From: DATBLE01 sp038248655
Lineage (GTDB): Bacteria; Actinomycetota; Thermoleophilia; Gaiellales; Gaiellaceae
Direction: 5' to 3'
DNA length: 64,000 bases
Assembly: GCA_038248655.1 (NCBI GenBank)
Contig: JBBRXG010000002.1
Coordinates: 24,058 to 88,057 of the forward strand
A model generated the notes under the pieces. That model made no database searches. It was not told the origin of the DNA and worked only from the letters and a program-made list of their open reading frames with translations. A program made the translations under genes and the position numbers. This document shows, in pieces, positions 41,085 through 49,934 of the stretch. The first letter of the stretch is position 1, and each line of letters begins with the position of its first letter.

Positions 41085-41996
41085 GTGGCCGACCTGGAAA
41101 CTCCTCAACCCGTCGCGATCATCGGGGCGGCTCTCGATCTCGGGGCAGGCCGCCGCGGCGTGGACATGGGCCCGTCCGCGATTCGCTACGCGGGCCTGAA
41201 GGAGCGAATCGAGCAGCTCGGCCGCAACTGCCTGGACATGGGCAACGTCCTGACGGCCGTTGCGGAGGCGGCCGATGTCGGCGACGAGCGCATGCGCTTT
41301 CTGGACGAGATCCTCGAGACCTGCGGCCGGGTCGCGAGCCGCGTCGAGGAGGCGAGTGCCGAAGGGCGTCTCCCGCTCGTCCTCGGCGGCGACCACTCCG
41401 TGGCGCTCGGCACGCTCGGCGGGCTCGCCCGGCTGCACGGGCCCGGCGGGGTGCTCTGGATCGACGCTCACGGCGACCTGAACCGGCCGGAGACGAGCCC
41501 CACCGGGAACGTCCACGGGATGGTGCTCGCGGCGGCGATGGGGCTCGGCGGTCCAGGTTTCGGCGACGCGGGCTGGCCGGTGCCGTCCGTCCAGCCCAGC
41601 CGCGTCGCCCTCGTCGGCGTCCGCTCGCTCGACCAGGCCGAGCGTGACCTGCTTCACGAGCTGAACGCGAAGGTGTTCACGATGAGCGACATCGACCGTC
41701 ATGGGATCGAGCCGGCGATCGAAGCGGCGTTCGAGCACGTCGAGGGTCCCGGCTTCGTCCACGTCAGCCTGGACATGGACTCCGTCGATCCCGACGTTGC
41801 GCCCGGCGTCGGAACGCCGGTTCGCGGCGGGCTTTCCTATCGGGAGGCGCACCTCGCCATGGAGCTGGCGGCCGACTCGGGGCTCGTCGACTCGCTCGAG
41901 GTCGTGGAGGTGAATCCGATCCTCGACCGCGAGAACGAGACGGCGGTGCTCGCCGTCGAGCTGATCGCGAGCGCGCTCGGCGCCCGGATCCTCTAG
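41085..41996 (+). CDS. rocF: Arginase
   Basis: This 303-residue ureohydrolase has the two-Mn ligands: GGDHSVALGTLG, WIDAHGDLNRPETSPTGNVHGM and SLDMDSVDPDVAPGVGTP. Length and the PETSPTGNVHGM segment fit arginase better than agmatinase, but substrate is not proven. It hydrolyses arginine to ornithine and urea. TAGGTT lies eight bases before GTG. The last four bases (CTAG) are shared with the opposing hydrolase stop. Confidence 0.88.
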   Translation: MADLETPQPVAIIGAALDLGAGRRGVDMGPSAIRYAGLKERIEQLGRNCLDMGNVLTAVAEAADVGDERMRFLDEILETCGRVASRVEEASAEGRLPLVLGGDHSVALGTLGGLARLHGPGGVLWIDAHGDLNRPETSPTGNVHGMVLAAAMGLGGPGFGDAGWPVPSVQPSRVALVGVRSLDQAERDLLHELNAKVFTMSDIDRHGIEPAIEAAFEHVEGPGFVHVSLDMDSVDPDVAPGVGTPVRGGLSYREAHLAMELAADSGLVDSLEVVEVNPILDRENETAVLAVELIASALGARIL

Positions 41997-42754
41997 CGCA
42001 GGAACGTCTCCAGGGCCGCGCGGGTCTCCTCGAGCGCGTCCCAGTACACGGTGTGACCGCCCGGGACGGTGACGAGCGTGAACAGGTCGCCGAGCGCCGC
42101 GCGATACGCCTCCGCGTGCTCGTCGAGCGTCAGCCACGACTCCGCTCCGAGCACCATCAGCGTCGGCACCCGAGCCGGCGAGGGCGGCGCGCTCGCCATG
42201 ATGCTCCACGCCGCGATCACGGCACTCTTGCAGTAGCGGTAGCGCAGGAGCCCGTCCGGGCCCCGCTCCAGATGGCCGCCGTCCGAGGTGAGCACGCGCT
42301 CGCGCGGGGCGAGCACGACGCGGCCCGAGTCGTAGCGCGCCTGGACGGCGCTCGTGACGCTCTCGTACCCGGCATCGCCGCGCTCGAGCTCGGCCTGGTC
42401 GAACGCGACGTGCGGGAGGACGCTCAGCGCCGGGTCGAGCAGCACGAGGCGCTCGATCCGCTCCGGCTCGCGCGCGGCCAGCTCGGCGGCGAGCCGGCCG
42501 CCGAAGCTGTGGCCGACCCACACGGCCGGCCCGCCGGGCACCGAGTCGGCCAGGTCGGCGAGATGCGTCTCGACGTCCCACGGCGGCTCCCAGCCCGAAT
42601 GCCCGTGCCCGCGCAAATCGGGAGCGAGGACGTGGAACCGCCCGGTCGACGCCTCGGCGAGCTCCGCGAAACGGCCGCCGTACGCGGTGACCCCGTGCAG
42701 GCAGACGAGAGGCGGCGAGCCCGGGTCACCCCATTCGTAGACGTTGAGCTTCAC
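41993..42754 (-). CDS. Alpha/beta-hydrolase
   Basis: This 253-residue hydrolase has LNVYEWGDPGSPPLVCLHGV (oxyanion HG), the nucleophile elbow VWVGHSFGGRLAAELA, Asp in the LTLDEHAE region and catalytic His in VPGGHTVYWDAL. Substrate is unknown. I chose GTG 42754, because the in-frame extension up to 42856 is not domain-like. Convergent stops with the arginase share CTAG. Confidence 0.87.
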   Translation of the reverse strand: MKLNVYEWGDPGSPPLVCLHGVTAYGGRFAELAEASTGRFHVLAPDLRGHGHSGWEPPWDVETHLADLADSVPGGPAVWVGHSFGGRLAAELAAREPERIERLVLLDPALSVLPHVAFDQAELERGDAGYESVTSAVQARYDSGRVVLAPRERVLTSDGGHLERGPDGLLRYRYCKSAVIAAWSIMASAPPSPARVPTLMVLGAESWLTLDEHAEAYRAALGDLFTLVTVPGGHTVYWDALEETRAALETFLR

Positions 42755-42849
42755 GGCCGGTAGTACTTCCGTCCCTTCAGCTTGTCGGGGAGGTAGGTAT
42801 GGCGTCCAGCTAGGTACCCAAGCCTCCTGGCGCCCTAGCCCGGCGCCCA

Positions 42850-43032
42850 GCGGCACCCGAGAGCCCCGACTACCGCTCGATTGCCCGCTTCCGTGCCCGC
42901 CACTTGGAGGCGCTGGGGGAGCTGTTTGTGCAGGCGCTCAGGCTGTGCGAGCAGGCGCGGCTGGTCGGGCTGGGCGCGCTCGCCCTCGACGGGACGAAGC
43001 GAAAAGCGCTTCTCAGACATGCTCCAAACTGA
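42850..43032 (+). pseudogene. IS1182-type transposase remnant
   Basis: One frame reads SPDYRSIARFRARHLEALGE, then LFVQALRLCEQARLVGLG and LALDGTK before diverging and stopping at 43030. This matches the middle of IS1182-family transposases, where PD-h-TIARFR and ALDGTK are conserved. Both the N-terminal third and the catalytic C-terminal part are missing, so it is a dead fragment of about 60 codons. The rest of 42755-43134 holds no gene. Confidence 0.75.
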
Positions 43033-43134
43033 CCGCCAAGACCCATCGCGCATTCGGCTCAGCTCGAGCCACTGGGTCGGGTGCGCCGGTGCCGGGTCGG
43101 AGACGGAGTACGACCCGGCACCTTCTTGCAACGT

Positions 43135-43995
43135 CTACCGGCTTGCGATCGGAGCGAAGTCGGCGGTGACGTTGATCGCTCCGGCGGCGGCCGGCACCGT
43201 CAGGGTGCAGGGGTTTCCCTGGCCCAGACAGGCAGAGCCGTCCCAGCCTGCGAATCGATAGCCGGTCGAGGGTGTCGCGCTGATCGTGAGCGTGCTGCCG
43301 GCAGCGAGGGGCGCGAGGCACTGCAACGGGCAGTCGATCAGGTAGGGGGTACTCCTCACCCAGCCGCTGCCGCAGGGCGCGATCGTGATTGCGAGCGCCG
43401 CCGCTCCGGGCCAGGTGTACGGATTGCGGGCCGGGTCGGGGACGCATCCGGCCGGCTCGGCTGGGCCGGCCAGGCAGCCGAGCATGGTCTTGGTGTCGAC
43501 GACCGCGACGAGTCCGAGCGAGACCGCCGTCTGGATCGCGTCGGCAGATGTCAGCGCCTGCATCCCCTGCCCGAGGTTCGCCGCGTAGACGAGCGGCCGT
43601 GGCCCCGCAGGCGTAAGCGTCATCCGGGACGCAACGTTGACTCCCGGCTTGCCGTTGGCTCCGGGAACGACGAGCGTTAGGTCGCAGACCCCTCTGAACG
43701 CGCTGCCGGCCGGGACCTGGAGCACGTGGTCGTGCGCGCCGAAGCCGTGCGTCTCGGCGTCCGCTTCCGGATGGAGCGGCTGCGCCGCGTCGACCGGCGC
43801 GATCACGTACAGCGGCGCGGCGGAGCCCGGGGGAGCAGATTGCACGGGGCCCGTGACGAGGAAGTCGTACAGCGTGCCGCCGACCCAGGCCTGGTCGATC
43901 TCGGGCCCCTGAGCCTGCCCCGCCTGTGCCGCCGCGAGTGCCACCGCGACGAGCACGGCGATCACGAGCGTCCCAGCGTTTCGAGCGTAGTTCAT
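43135..43995 (-). CDS. Secreted protein with InlB B-repeat-like C-terminal domain
   Basis: This 286-residue protein has a clear signal peptide (AGTLVIAVLVAVALAAAQAGQAQ). A central region of unknown fold has paired cysteines, and a C-terminal beta domain reads STLTISATPSTGYRFAGWDG followed by NVTADFAP. That last part matches divergent InlB B-repeats found in surface proteins. Function is unknown. It is divergent from a TetR gene with a shared regulatory gap, and an IS remnant lies downstream. Confidence 0.75.
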   Translation of the reverse strand: MNYARNAGTLVIAVLVAVALAAAQAGQAQGPEIDQAWVGGTLYDFLVTGPVQSAPPGSAAPLYVIAPVDAAQPLHPEADAETHGFGAHDHVLQVPAGSAFRGVCDLTLVVPGANGKPGVNVASRMTLTPAGPRPLVYAANLGQGMQALTSADAIQTAVSLGLVAVVDTKTMLGCLAGPAEPAGCVPDPARNPYTWPGAAALAITIAPCGSGWVRSTPYLIDCPLQCLAPLAAGSTLTISATPSTGYRFAGWDGSACLGQGNPCTLTVPAAAGAINVTADFAPIASR

Positions 43996-44054
43996 CGTGG
44001 CTTCCCTCCTGGTCGCGGAGTTGCCGGCGCCGCCGTGACGTCCGAGGCCGCCGG

Positions 44055-44078
44055 CATAATGGGTAGGGCTGTACCCTA
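44055..44078. promoter_or_regulatory. Promoter plus candidate TetR operator
   Basis: CATAAT at 44055-44060 is a -10 candidate for the TetR gene. Directly after it, nested palindromes TAGGG-ctgta-CCCTA (44064-44078) and GGGTA-gggctg-TACCC (44061-44076) cover the expected start of transcription. The site lies between the two divergent genes, seven bases before the TetR ATG. Confidence 0.6.
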
Positions 44079-44084
44079 ATCAAT

Positions 44085-44738
44085 ATGCCGAGTGACCGCA
44101 AGCCGTCGCGACGCCGCTACCACGCACCGCAGCGACAGGCAGCGGCGGCCCGCACCCGCGCAGCGATCGCTCGGTCCGCCATGCAGCTTTTCGAGCAGCG
44201 CGGCTGGGCAGGGACGACCACCCGCTCGATCAGCGAGAGCGCCGGCGTGTCGCAGAAGACCGTCGAAGCGCTGTTCGGGACGAAGGCAGCGCTGCTCAAG
44301 CTGGCCGTCGACTACGCAATCCGCGGCGACATCGACCCGCTGGCGATGCCCCAGCGCCAAACGATCGCCCGCATGGAGTCGGCCCCAGACGCGAGAGCGA
44401 TGCTCGGCCTGCACGCCTCCCACCTACGCACGATCAACCAACGCTCGGCCCGGATCGCCTGGACAGTCGAGCACGCCGCCGCCAGCGACCCCGCCGTCGC
44501 CGCCCTCTGGCACCAGATGAACCACAACCGCAGCTACGCCGTCCGCTGGGCAACCGACACGCTGCTGGCAAAGCCAGGCCGCAAGCGCGGCCTCAGTAGA
44601 CGACAGGTACAGACGACATTCTGGGTCGCGCTCGACTGGGGCACCTACCGCACCCTCACAGAACACGCAGGCCTCGACCCCCGCCAGTTCGAAACCTGGC
44701 TGCGCTGGTACTACCAGACAACTCTCCTTCCGAACTGA
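44085..44738 (+). CDS. TetR-family transcriptional regulator
   Basis: This 217-residue repressor has N-terminal TRAAIARSAMQLFEQRGWAG. The DNA-binding helix-turn-helix TTRSISESAGVSQKTVEALFGTK follows, and then KAALLKLAVDYAI. The ligand-binding domain is not assignable. Divergent placement from the secreted-protein gene, with a palindrome between, suggests it controls both itself and that gene. Confidence 0.9.
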   Translation: MPSDRKPSRRRYHAPQRQAAAARTRAAIARSAMQLFEQRGWAGTTTRSISESAGVSQKTVEALFGTKAALLKLAVDYAIRGDIDPLAMPQRQTIARMESAPDARAMLGLHASHLRTINQRSARIAWTVEHAAASDPAVAALWHQMNHNRSYAVRWATDTLLAKPGRKRGLSRRQVQTTFWVALDWGTYRTLTEHAGLDPRQFETWLRWYYQTTLLPN

Positions 44739-44856
44739 AGCGGGTTGGTCGGTCCGCCACGAGGCAGGCGTCATGCGACGAGCTAGTGTTCCGTCTCAAT
44801 AGTCGCTTGATATTTAAAGGGACTTGTAGCACGGTCGGAGGTGTGCGCGTGCGTCC

Positions 44857-44999
44857 GTGATCGCGCTCTCGCCCGAGCAGGAGGGGGAGCTGCACCGGCG
44901 GCTGCGGATGCCGTCGCTTGCGCAGAAAGAGGGCTGCGGGCGCGGATCGTGCCGCGGGCGGCGGCAGGGGCGCCGAAGGGCGCCTCTGCCTCGTTCTAG
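44857..44999 (+). pseudogene. IS630-like transposase remnant with frameshift
   Basis: GTG 44857 opens VIALSPEQEGELHRRLRMPS, then LAQKEG. The reading continues as LRARIVPRAAAGAPKG only after a shift of frame near 44932. This pattern (LS-E-LERRL-xPS, then LRARIVLxAA-G) is the N terminus of IS630-type transposases. Nothing of the DDE domain follows, so it is a fragment. The rest of 44739-45004 has no gene. Confidence 0.5.
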
Positions 45000-45004
45000 G
45001 AGGG

Positions 45005-46345
45005 CTACGACGCCCGCCGACCGCGGAGCTTCGCGGCGGCTGCGTCCTCGCCCGCGGCTTCCAGGTAGTCGGCGACGGCGGCTAGGTCGAGCCCCTCCAG
45101 CGGGTCGCTTGGGCGGTAGTAGCGAGGACTTACCCCCGTTCGGGACTTCAGTCCGTCGGGGAGATGGTCGACCTCGAAGCCGACCGGGTCGTCGTGCGGG
45201 TAGACGTAGCCCGTGCCGCGCCCGAGCTGCTTCGCGCCCGCGTAGTGGGAGTCGCGCAGGGCGTCGGGTGGACGGACGTTGCCGTGCTCCCTGACGTCGG
45301 CGGTCGCCTCCTTCAGCGCGACGTAGCTCGCGTTCGACTTCGGCGCCTGCGCGAGGTAGATCGCCGCCTGGGCCAGGTTCAGCCGCGCCTCCGGCAGGCC
45401 GACGTGCTCGAGCGCCTGGGCGGCGGCGACCGCGACGACGAGGGCCTGCGGATCGGCGTTGCCGATGTCCTCCGAGGCGAGGATGACCATCCGCCGAGCG
45501 ACGAACCTCGGATCCTCGCCTCCCTCGAGCATGGCGGCCAGGTAGTAGACGGCAGCGTCGGGATCGGAGCCGCGCATCGACTTGATGAAGGCCGACGTGA
45601 AGTCGTAGTGCGCGTCGCCGCCCCTGTCGTAGACGAGCGGGCGTTTCCGCGCGGCGTCCTCGACGTGCGCCTCGGTCACGGCGCCGCCGCCTGCCAGCGT
45701 CGCCCCCTCGAGGATGTTGAGCGCGCTCCGCGCGTCGCCGCCGGAGCGGCGGGCGACGAGTGTCCGCAGCCCAGGCTCGAGGGAGACGCCGAGCGCGTCC
45801 TCGCCTCGGGCGACGACCTGCTCGAGGTCAGCGCCCTCGAGCGGCTGGAGCTCGTAGAGTTGGACGCGGCTGAGCAGGGCCGAGTTCACCTCGAAGTAGG
45901 GGTTCTCCGTCGTCGCCCCGATCAGGGTGAGGAGCCCCTCCTCGACCGCAGGGAGCAGCGCGTCCTGCTGCGCCTTGTTGAACCGGTGGATCTCGTCGAG
46001 GAAGAGGATCGTCCGCTCGCCCTGCGCGCCCAGGCGCTCGCGTGCCCGCGCAAGCACTCCGCGAACGTCGGAGACGGTCGCCGACACGGCCGACAGCTCC
46101 TCGAACGCGGACCCGGTCGACGCGGCGACGATGCGCGCCAGCGTCGTCTTCCCGCTGCCGGGGGGGCCGAAGAAGATCGACGAGCGAACCTGGTCCTGCG
46201 TGATCGCCGTGCGCAGCGCCGAGCCCTCGGCGAGCACGTGCTCCTGGCCGACGAACTCGTCGAGGGTCCTCGGTCGGAGCCGCAGCGCGAGCGGGGCATG
46301 CCCGGGGGCGCGCCGCGCCGCGGCGTCGGCGAACAGGTCGGACAT
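45005..46345 (-). CDS. rarA: Replication-associated recombination ATPase RarA/MgsA
   Basis: This 446-residue AAA+ clamp-loader-like protein starts MSDLFADAAARRAP. It has LRPRTLDEFVGQEHVL, Walker A FFGPPGSGKTTLARI, Walker B TILFLDEIHRFNKAQQDALL and sensor IGATTENPYFEVNSALLSR. It acts at stalled forks. Start ATG is seven bases after a CATACT box on minus that overlaps the promoter of the divergent tryptophan dioxygenase gene. Confidence 0.95.
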   Translation of the reverse strand: MSDLFADAAARRAPGHAPLALRLRPRTLDEFVGQEHVLAEGSALRTAITQDQVRSSIFFGPPGSGKTTLARIVAASTGSAFEELSAVSATVSDVRGVLARARERLGAQGERTILFLDEIHRFNKAQQDALLPAVEEGLLTLIGATTENPYFEVNSALLSRVQLYELQPLEGADLEQVVARGEDALGVSLEPGLRTLVARRSGGDARSALNILEGATLAGGGAVTEAHVEDAARKRPLVYDRGGDAHYDFTSAFIKSMRGSDPDAAVYYLAAMLEGGEDPRFVARRMVILASEDIGNADPQALVVAVAAAQALEHVGLPEARLNLAQAAIYLAQAPKSNASYVALKEATADVREHGNVRPPDALRDSHYAGAKQLGRGTGYVYPHDDPVGFEVDHLPDGLKSRTGVSPRYYRPSDPLEGLDLAAVADYLEAAGEDAAAAKLRGRRAS

Positions 46346-46352
46346 CCCGCAA

Positions 46353-46360
46353 AGTATGCT
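46353..46360. promoter_or_regulatory. Overlapping divergent -10 boxes (rarA / tryptophan dioxygenase)
   Basis: AGTATGCT reads TATGCT on plus (46355-46360), six bases before GTG 46367. On minus it reads CATACT (46353-46358), seven bases before ATG 46345. The start codons are 21 bases apart. Confidence 0.55.
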
Positions 46361-46366
46361 CAGCCC

Positions 46367-47095
46367 GTGTCGAGGCACGAGCAGACCGGGCTCGCCGACG
46401 AGTTCGCGCCGATTCTGCAAGGAGCGGGCGGCAGCGACTACGAGCGCTACCTGCGCACCGACGAGCTGCTCGCGCTGCAGAAGAAGCCGGGGGAGCGCGC
46501 GCACCACGACGAGCTCCTCTTCCAGACGACGCACCAGTCGTCCGAGCTCTGGTTGAAGCTCGGCGCCGAGGAGATGGAGCTCGCGGCCGCTCACATCGGG
46601 CGGGGCGAGGTTGCGGCCGCGTTGCGCCTGCTCGGCCGCACCGTGCTCTGCTTCAGGCTGTGCACCCACGCGCTGGACATGCTCGAGCGGATGTCGCCGT
46701 GGGAGTACACCGCCGACGTCCGGCCGGTGCTCGGGCACGGGAGCGGGTTCGACTCGCCGGGCTGGAACCGCGTGCGGAAGGCGGCCCCCGCGCTCGGCCA
46801 GGCCTTCCACGAGCTGCGCCGCAGCGAGGGGCTGTCGCTCGAGGAGCTGTACGTGCAGGGACGGGAGCGCGAAGACCTCTATCAGCTTGCCGAGGCGCTC
46901 ACCGACCTCGACGAATGGGCGACGACGTGGCGTGTCAGGCACTTCATGGTCGTCGAGCGGATCATCGGCGGCGACGTCGTCGGCACGCAGGGCACGCCGG
47001 TCGAGCTGCTCGGGAAGCTGATCCAGCGCAAGCTCTACCCGGAGCTCTGGGCGGTGCGCACCAAGCTGACCAACCGCGCGATGGAGAGCGACTGA
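46367..47095 (+). CDS. kynA: Tryptophan 2,3-dioxygenase
   Basis: This 242-residue haem enzyme opens the indole ring of tryptophan, the first kynurenine step. It has YERYLRTDELLALQKKPGER, HHDELLFQTTHQSSELWLKL with the haem/substrate His, and SPWEYTADVRPVLGHGSGFDS. ATTWRVRHFMVVERIIG follows. Kynureninase and formamidase genes are not seen here. The gene is coupled to a methyltransferase by CTGA. Confidence 0.93.
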   Translation: MSRHEQTGLADEFAPILQGAGGSDYERYLRTDELLALQKKPGERAHHDELLFQTTHQSSELWLKLGAEEMELAAAHIGRGEVAAALRLLGRTVLCFRLCTHALDMLERMSPWEYTADVRPVLGHGSGFDSPGWNRVRKAAPALGQAFHELRRSEGLSLEELYVQGREREDLYQLAEALTDLDEWATTWRVRHFMVVERIIGGDVVGTQGTPVELLGKLIQRKLYPELWAVRTKLTNRAMESD

Positions 47096-47832
47096 GCGAC
47101 GCCGCATCGCTGTGGAGCGGGGCGACGTACGAACGGGTCGCCGAGACGTTCGCGCCGATCCACGATCGCATGGTCGAGGCGCTGGGCGTCGTTCCGGGCG
47201 AGCGCTTCCTCGACGTCGGAACCGGGACCGGCGGGGTCGCCGTGCGCGCCGCCCGCGCGGGGGTCGACGTCGTCGGCGTCGACATCTCGTCCGACCAGCT
47301 CGAGAAGGCGCTCGCCGCGTCGGTCGAGGCCGGTGTCCCGCTCGAGCTGATCGAGTGCGACTGCCAGGAGATGCCGCTGGAGGCGGCGAGCTTCGATGTC
47401 GCCGCGTCGGCGTTCGGCTTCGTGTTCGCCCCCGACCACGCCCGTGCCGGCGCGGAGCTCGCGCGCGTCTGCAAGCCGGGTGCACGGATCGCGATCTCGT
47501 CCTGGACCTACGACGAGTTCTCGATGGTCGGCGAGCGGCTCGGTCGGGAATATCCGCCGGGAGAGGACTCGCGCGAGTGGTCGGACGAAGCGCATGCGCG
47601 GGAGAAGCTGCCGGGGTTCGACCTCCGGTTCGAGCCGGGCACCTGGCGGGTCGAGGAGGCGTCGGCCGAAGCAGTGTGGGAGCTGATGTCGACGAGCGTG
47701 CCGCCGATCAAGGCGTGGCTGGACGGACTCGACGACCGCGGCCGCGAACGCGCGCGGGCGGCGTATTCCTCGTGCTTCCCGGCCGGGCTGCTCGTGCGCG
47801 ACTACGTCCTCATCCTGGCCACGCGCCGATGA
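47092..47832 (+). CDS. Class I SAM methyltransferase, likely CTG start
   Basis: This 246-residue methyltransferase opens LSDAASLWSGATYERVAETF. It has motif I RFLDVGTGTGGVAVRAA, VVGVDISSDQLEKAL, and the CQEMPLEAASFDVAASAFG region. It resembles UbiE/Methyltransferase_11 type enzymes; substrate is unknown. No ATG/GTG/TTG lies near the N terminus in this frame; CTG 47092 overlaps the dioxygenase stop as CTGA. The stop overlaps the M20 gene start by four bases. Confidence 0.88.
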   Translation: MSDAASLWSGATYERVAETFAPIHDRMVEALGVVPGERFLDVGTGTGGVAVRAARAGVDVVGVDISSDQLEKALAASVEAGVPLELIECDCQEMPLEAASFDVAASAFGFVFAPDHARAGAELARVCKPGARIAISSWTYDEFSMVGERLGREYPPGEDSREWSDEAHAREKLPGFDLRFEPGTWRVEEASAEAVWELMSTSVPPIKAWLDGLDDRGRERARAAYSSCFPAGLLVRDYVLILATRR

Positions 47833-49124
47833 GCCTCCGCGACGAGGTCGTCGGTCTCCTCCAGGCGCTGATCCGGCTCGACACGGTCAACCCGCCCGGG
47901 AACGAGACACAGGCGGCCGCTCTCCTTCGAGACTACCTCGAGCCTTCCGGCGTCGAGTGCGAGCTCTACGCCCGTGCGCCGGAGCGCGCGAATCTCGTCG
48001 CGCGGATCCCGGGGCGCGGTGACGGCCCTCGGCTGCTCCTGCTGTTGCACACCGACACCGTGCTCGCCGACCCGGCCGAATGGTCGGTCGACCCGTGGTC
48101 GGGCGAGCTGCGCGACGGCCACGTGTGGGGCCGGGGCGCGCTCGACATGAAGGGTCAGGTGGCCGCGAGCGCGGTCGCGATCGCCTCGCTCGCCCGGGAA
48201 GGCTTCCGGCCCGCCGGCGACCTGATCTTCGCCGCCACCGCCGACGAGGAGCTGGGCGAGGGGATCGCGTACGGCCTCGAGTGGCTCTGCTCCGAGCATC
48301 CCGAAGCGGTGCGCTGCGACTACGCCGTCAACGAAGGCGCCGGCGACCGGGTCGAGATCGGCGGGCGCGTGCTCTACCTCTGCTCGTCGGCGGAGAAACG
48401 CAGCTCGCCGTTCGTCCTCCATGTCCGGGGCCGTAGCGGTCACGGCTCGATGCCCTCGATCGCAGACAACGCGCTCGTCAAGGCCGCGGGACACGTCGAG
48501 CGCCTCGGCGTGTTCGCGTCCGAGCCCGAGTTGACCCCGGAGACGGAGGGGTTTCTGCGTGAGCTCTCCGGGCGCGTGCCGGCAGCGGGCGATGCGCTCG
48601 GCGAGGCGGCCGCGATCGACCCGCTTGCGGCCGAGCTGCTCGAGCCGCTCCTCGGTCTGACGGTCGCCCCGACGATGATCCGGGCCTCGGAGAAGCGGAA
48701 CGTGATCCCGGGCCACTGCGAGGTGACCGTCGACTGCCGCCTCCAGCCGGGGCAGGACGAGGCGGCGGCCGAGGCGGTCGTGCGGGAGTGGCTCGGCGAG
48801 GGCGACTACGTGCTCGAGTGGCGCGGCGGGCAAGGGGGGACGCGCTCGGAGCTCGATACGCCGCTGTGGTCGGCGATCGAGCAGTTCATCGGTGCGCTCG
48901 AGCCCGGGGCGCGCCTGGCGCCGATCTGCGTCGCCGGATTCACCGACTCGCACTGGCTCCGGGAGACCTTCGGCACCGTCGCGTACGGATTCTTCCCGCT
49001 GATGGCGATGCGCGCGGACCTCGCCGCGCGGCTGATCCACTCGGCCGACGAGCGCGTCCCCGTCGACGATCTCGAGCTCGGCGTCGAGTTCCTGCGCTCC
49101 GTCGCCCAGGCGATCGGCCGCTAG
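47829..49124 (+). CDS. M20-family metallopeptidase (ArgE/DapE/ACY1 type)
   Basis: This 431-residue zinc hydrolase has LIRLDTVNPPGNETQAA, LLLLLHTDTVLADP and WGRGALDMKGQVAA, with metal ligands His and Asp. ATADEELGEG carries the catalytic Glu. A dimerisation domain follows (HVRGRSGHGSMPS). Members cleave N-acyl amino acids or dipeptides; the exact substrate cannot be told. ATG overlaps the methyltransferase stop. Confidence 0.9.
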   Translation: MSLRDEVVGLLQALIRLDTVNPPGNETQAAALLRDYLEPSGVECELYARAPERANLVARIPGRGDGPRLLLLLHTDTVLADPAEWSVDPWSGELRDGHVWGRGALDMKGQVAASAVAIASLAREGFRPAGDLIFAATADEELGEGIAYGLEWLCSEHPEAVRCDYAVNEGAGDRVEIGGRVLYLCSSAEKRSSPFVLHVRGRSGHGSMPSIADNALVKAAGHVERLGVFASEPELTPETEGFLRELSGRVPAAGDALGEAAAIDPLAAELLEPLLGLTVAPTMIRASEKRNVIPGHCEVTVDCRLQPGQDEAAAEAVVREWLGEGDYVLEWRGGQGGTRSELDTPLWSAIEQFIGALEPGARLAPICVAGFTDSHWLRETFGTVAYGFFPLMAMRADLAARLIHSADERVPVDDLELGVEFLRSVAQAIGR

Positions 49125-49133
49125 GCTCTGGGC

Positions 49134-49934
49134 ATGGCCGACGAGAAGATCCGCCTCGGCGGGATGGCGCTCCAGAACGGCGTGCTGGTCCACGGCCCGA
49201 CCGCCTGGGCGGTCGCCGTGCGCTCCAGGGACGGCGAGCTGAAGGTCGTCTCCGGGCGGAAGCGGGTGCGTGGCGCGTCCGTGACCAGTCCGCTGCTGCG
49301 CGGACCGGCCCGTCTGCTCGACGCATTCATGCTCCTTCCGACGATCCGGCGCGCTGCGCCCGACGCTCGACTCCCGTTCGAGCGGCCGCTCGTGCTCGCC
49401 TCGATGATCGCCAGCGCGGCCGGCGTTCGCCTCCTCAGGGGCTCGCGCCGGCTCGGGCCGGCGGCGAAGGAGCTGCTCGGCGGAGTCCTCTCGCTTCTTC
49501 CCGCCACGCTCGCGCTGCGCGGCTCCGACCTCGCCGCCTACCACGGGGCGGAACACATCTCGATCGGCGGCTACGAGCACGGAGAGCCGCGCGGCAAGGA
49601 GCACGAGCGCTGTGGGTCCCATCTGATCGGGCCGCTCCTCCTCACCTCGGCGGTCGGGGGCACGCTCGCGGCCCGGGCGCCGGAGGAGATGCGCGGCGTG
49701 GCGCGCGTGGGAGCCGCTCTCGGCGGGATCGCCGCCGCCACCGAGCTCTTCGGCTGGATGGTTCGCAACCCGGGCCATCCCGTCGCGCGCGCGCTCGCGC
49801 GGCCCGGGCACGAGCTGCAGCACCGACTCGCCACCGCCGATCCGGATTCCGCCCAGCTCGAGGTCGCCGAAGCTGCGCTCCGCGCCTGCCTCGAGCTCGA
49901 GGAGCATGGCGCTCAACACGCGCACCGAGCATAG
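49134..49934 (+). CDS. DUF1385 (YqhQ-like) membrane protein
   Basis: This 266-residue protein has LGGMALQNGVLVHGPTAWAVAV at the front, the family core AAYHGAEHISIGGYEHGE with later HERCGSHLIGP, and several hydrophobic segments. YqhQ/DUF1385 function is not established. TAGGCT is six bases before ATG. Its 3' end overlaps the NAPRTase gene by 29 bases. Confidence 0.85.
   Translation: MADEKIRLGGMALQNGVLVHGPTAWAVAVRSRDGELKVVSGRKRVRGASVTSPLLRGPARLLDAFMLLPTIRRAAPDARLPFERPLVLASMIASAAGVRLLRGSRRLGPAAKELLGGVLSLLPATLALRGSDLAAYHGAEHISIGGYEHGEPRGKEHERCGSHLIGPLLLTSAVGGTLAARAPEEMRGVARVGAALGGIAAATELFGWMVRNPGHPVARALARPGHELQHRLATADPDSAQLEVAEAALRACLELEEHGAQHAHRA

Noticed and set aside
42755..42856. N-terminal extension of the alpha/beta-hydrolase up to 42856
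   Set aside because: The added residues look like translated intergenic DNA and are not needed for the fold.
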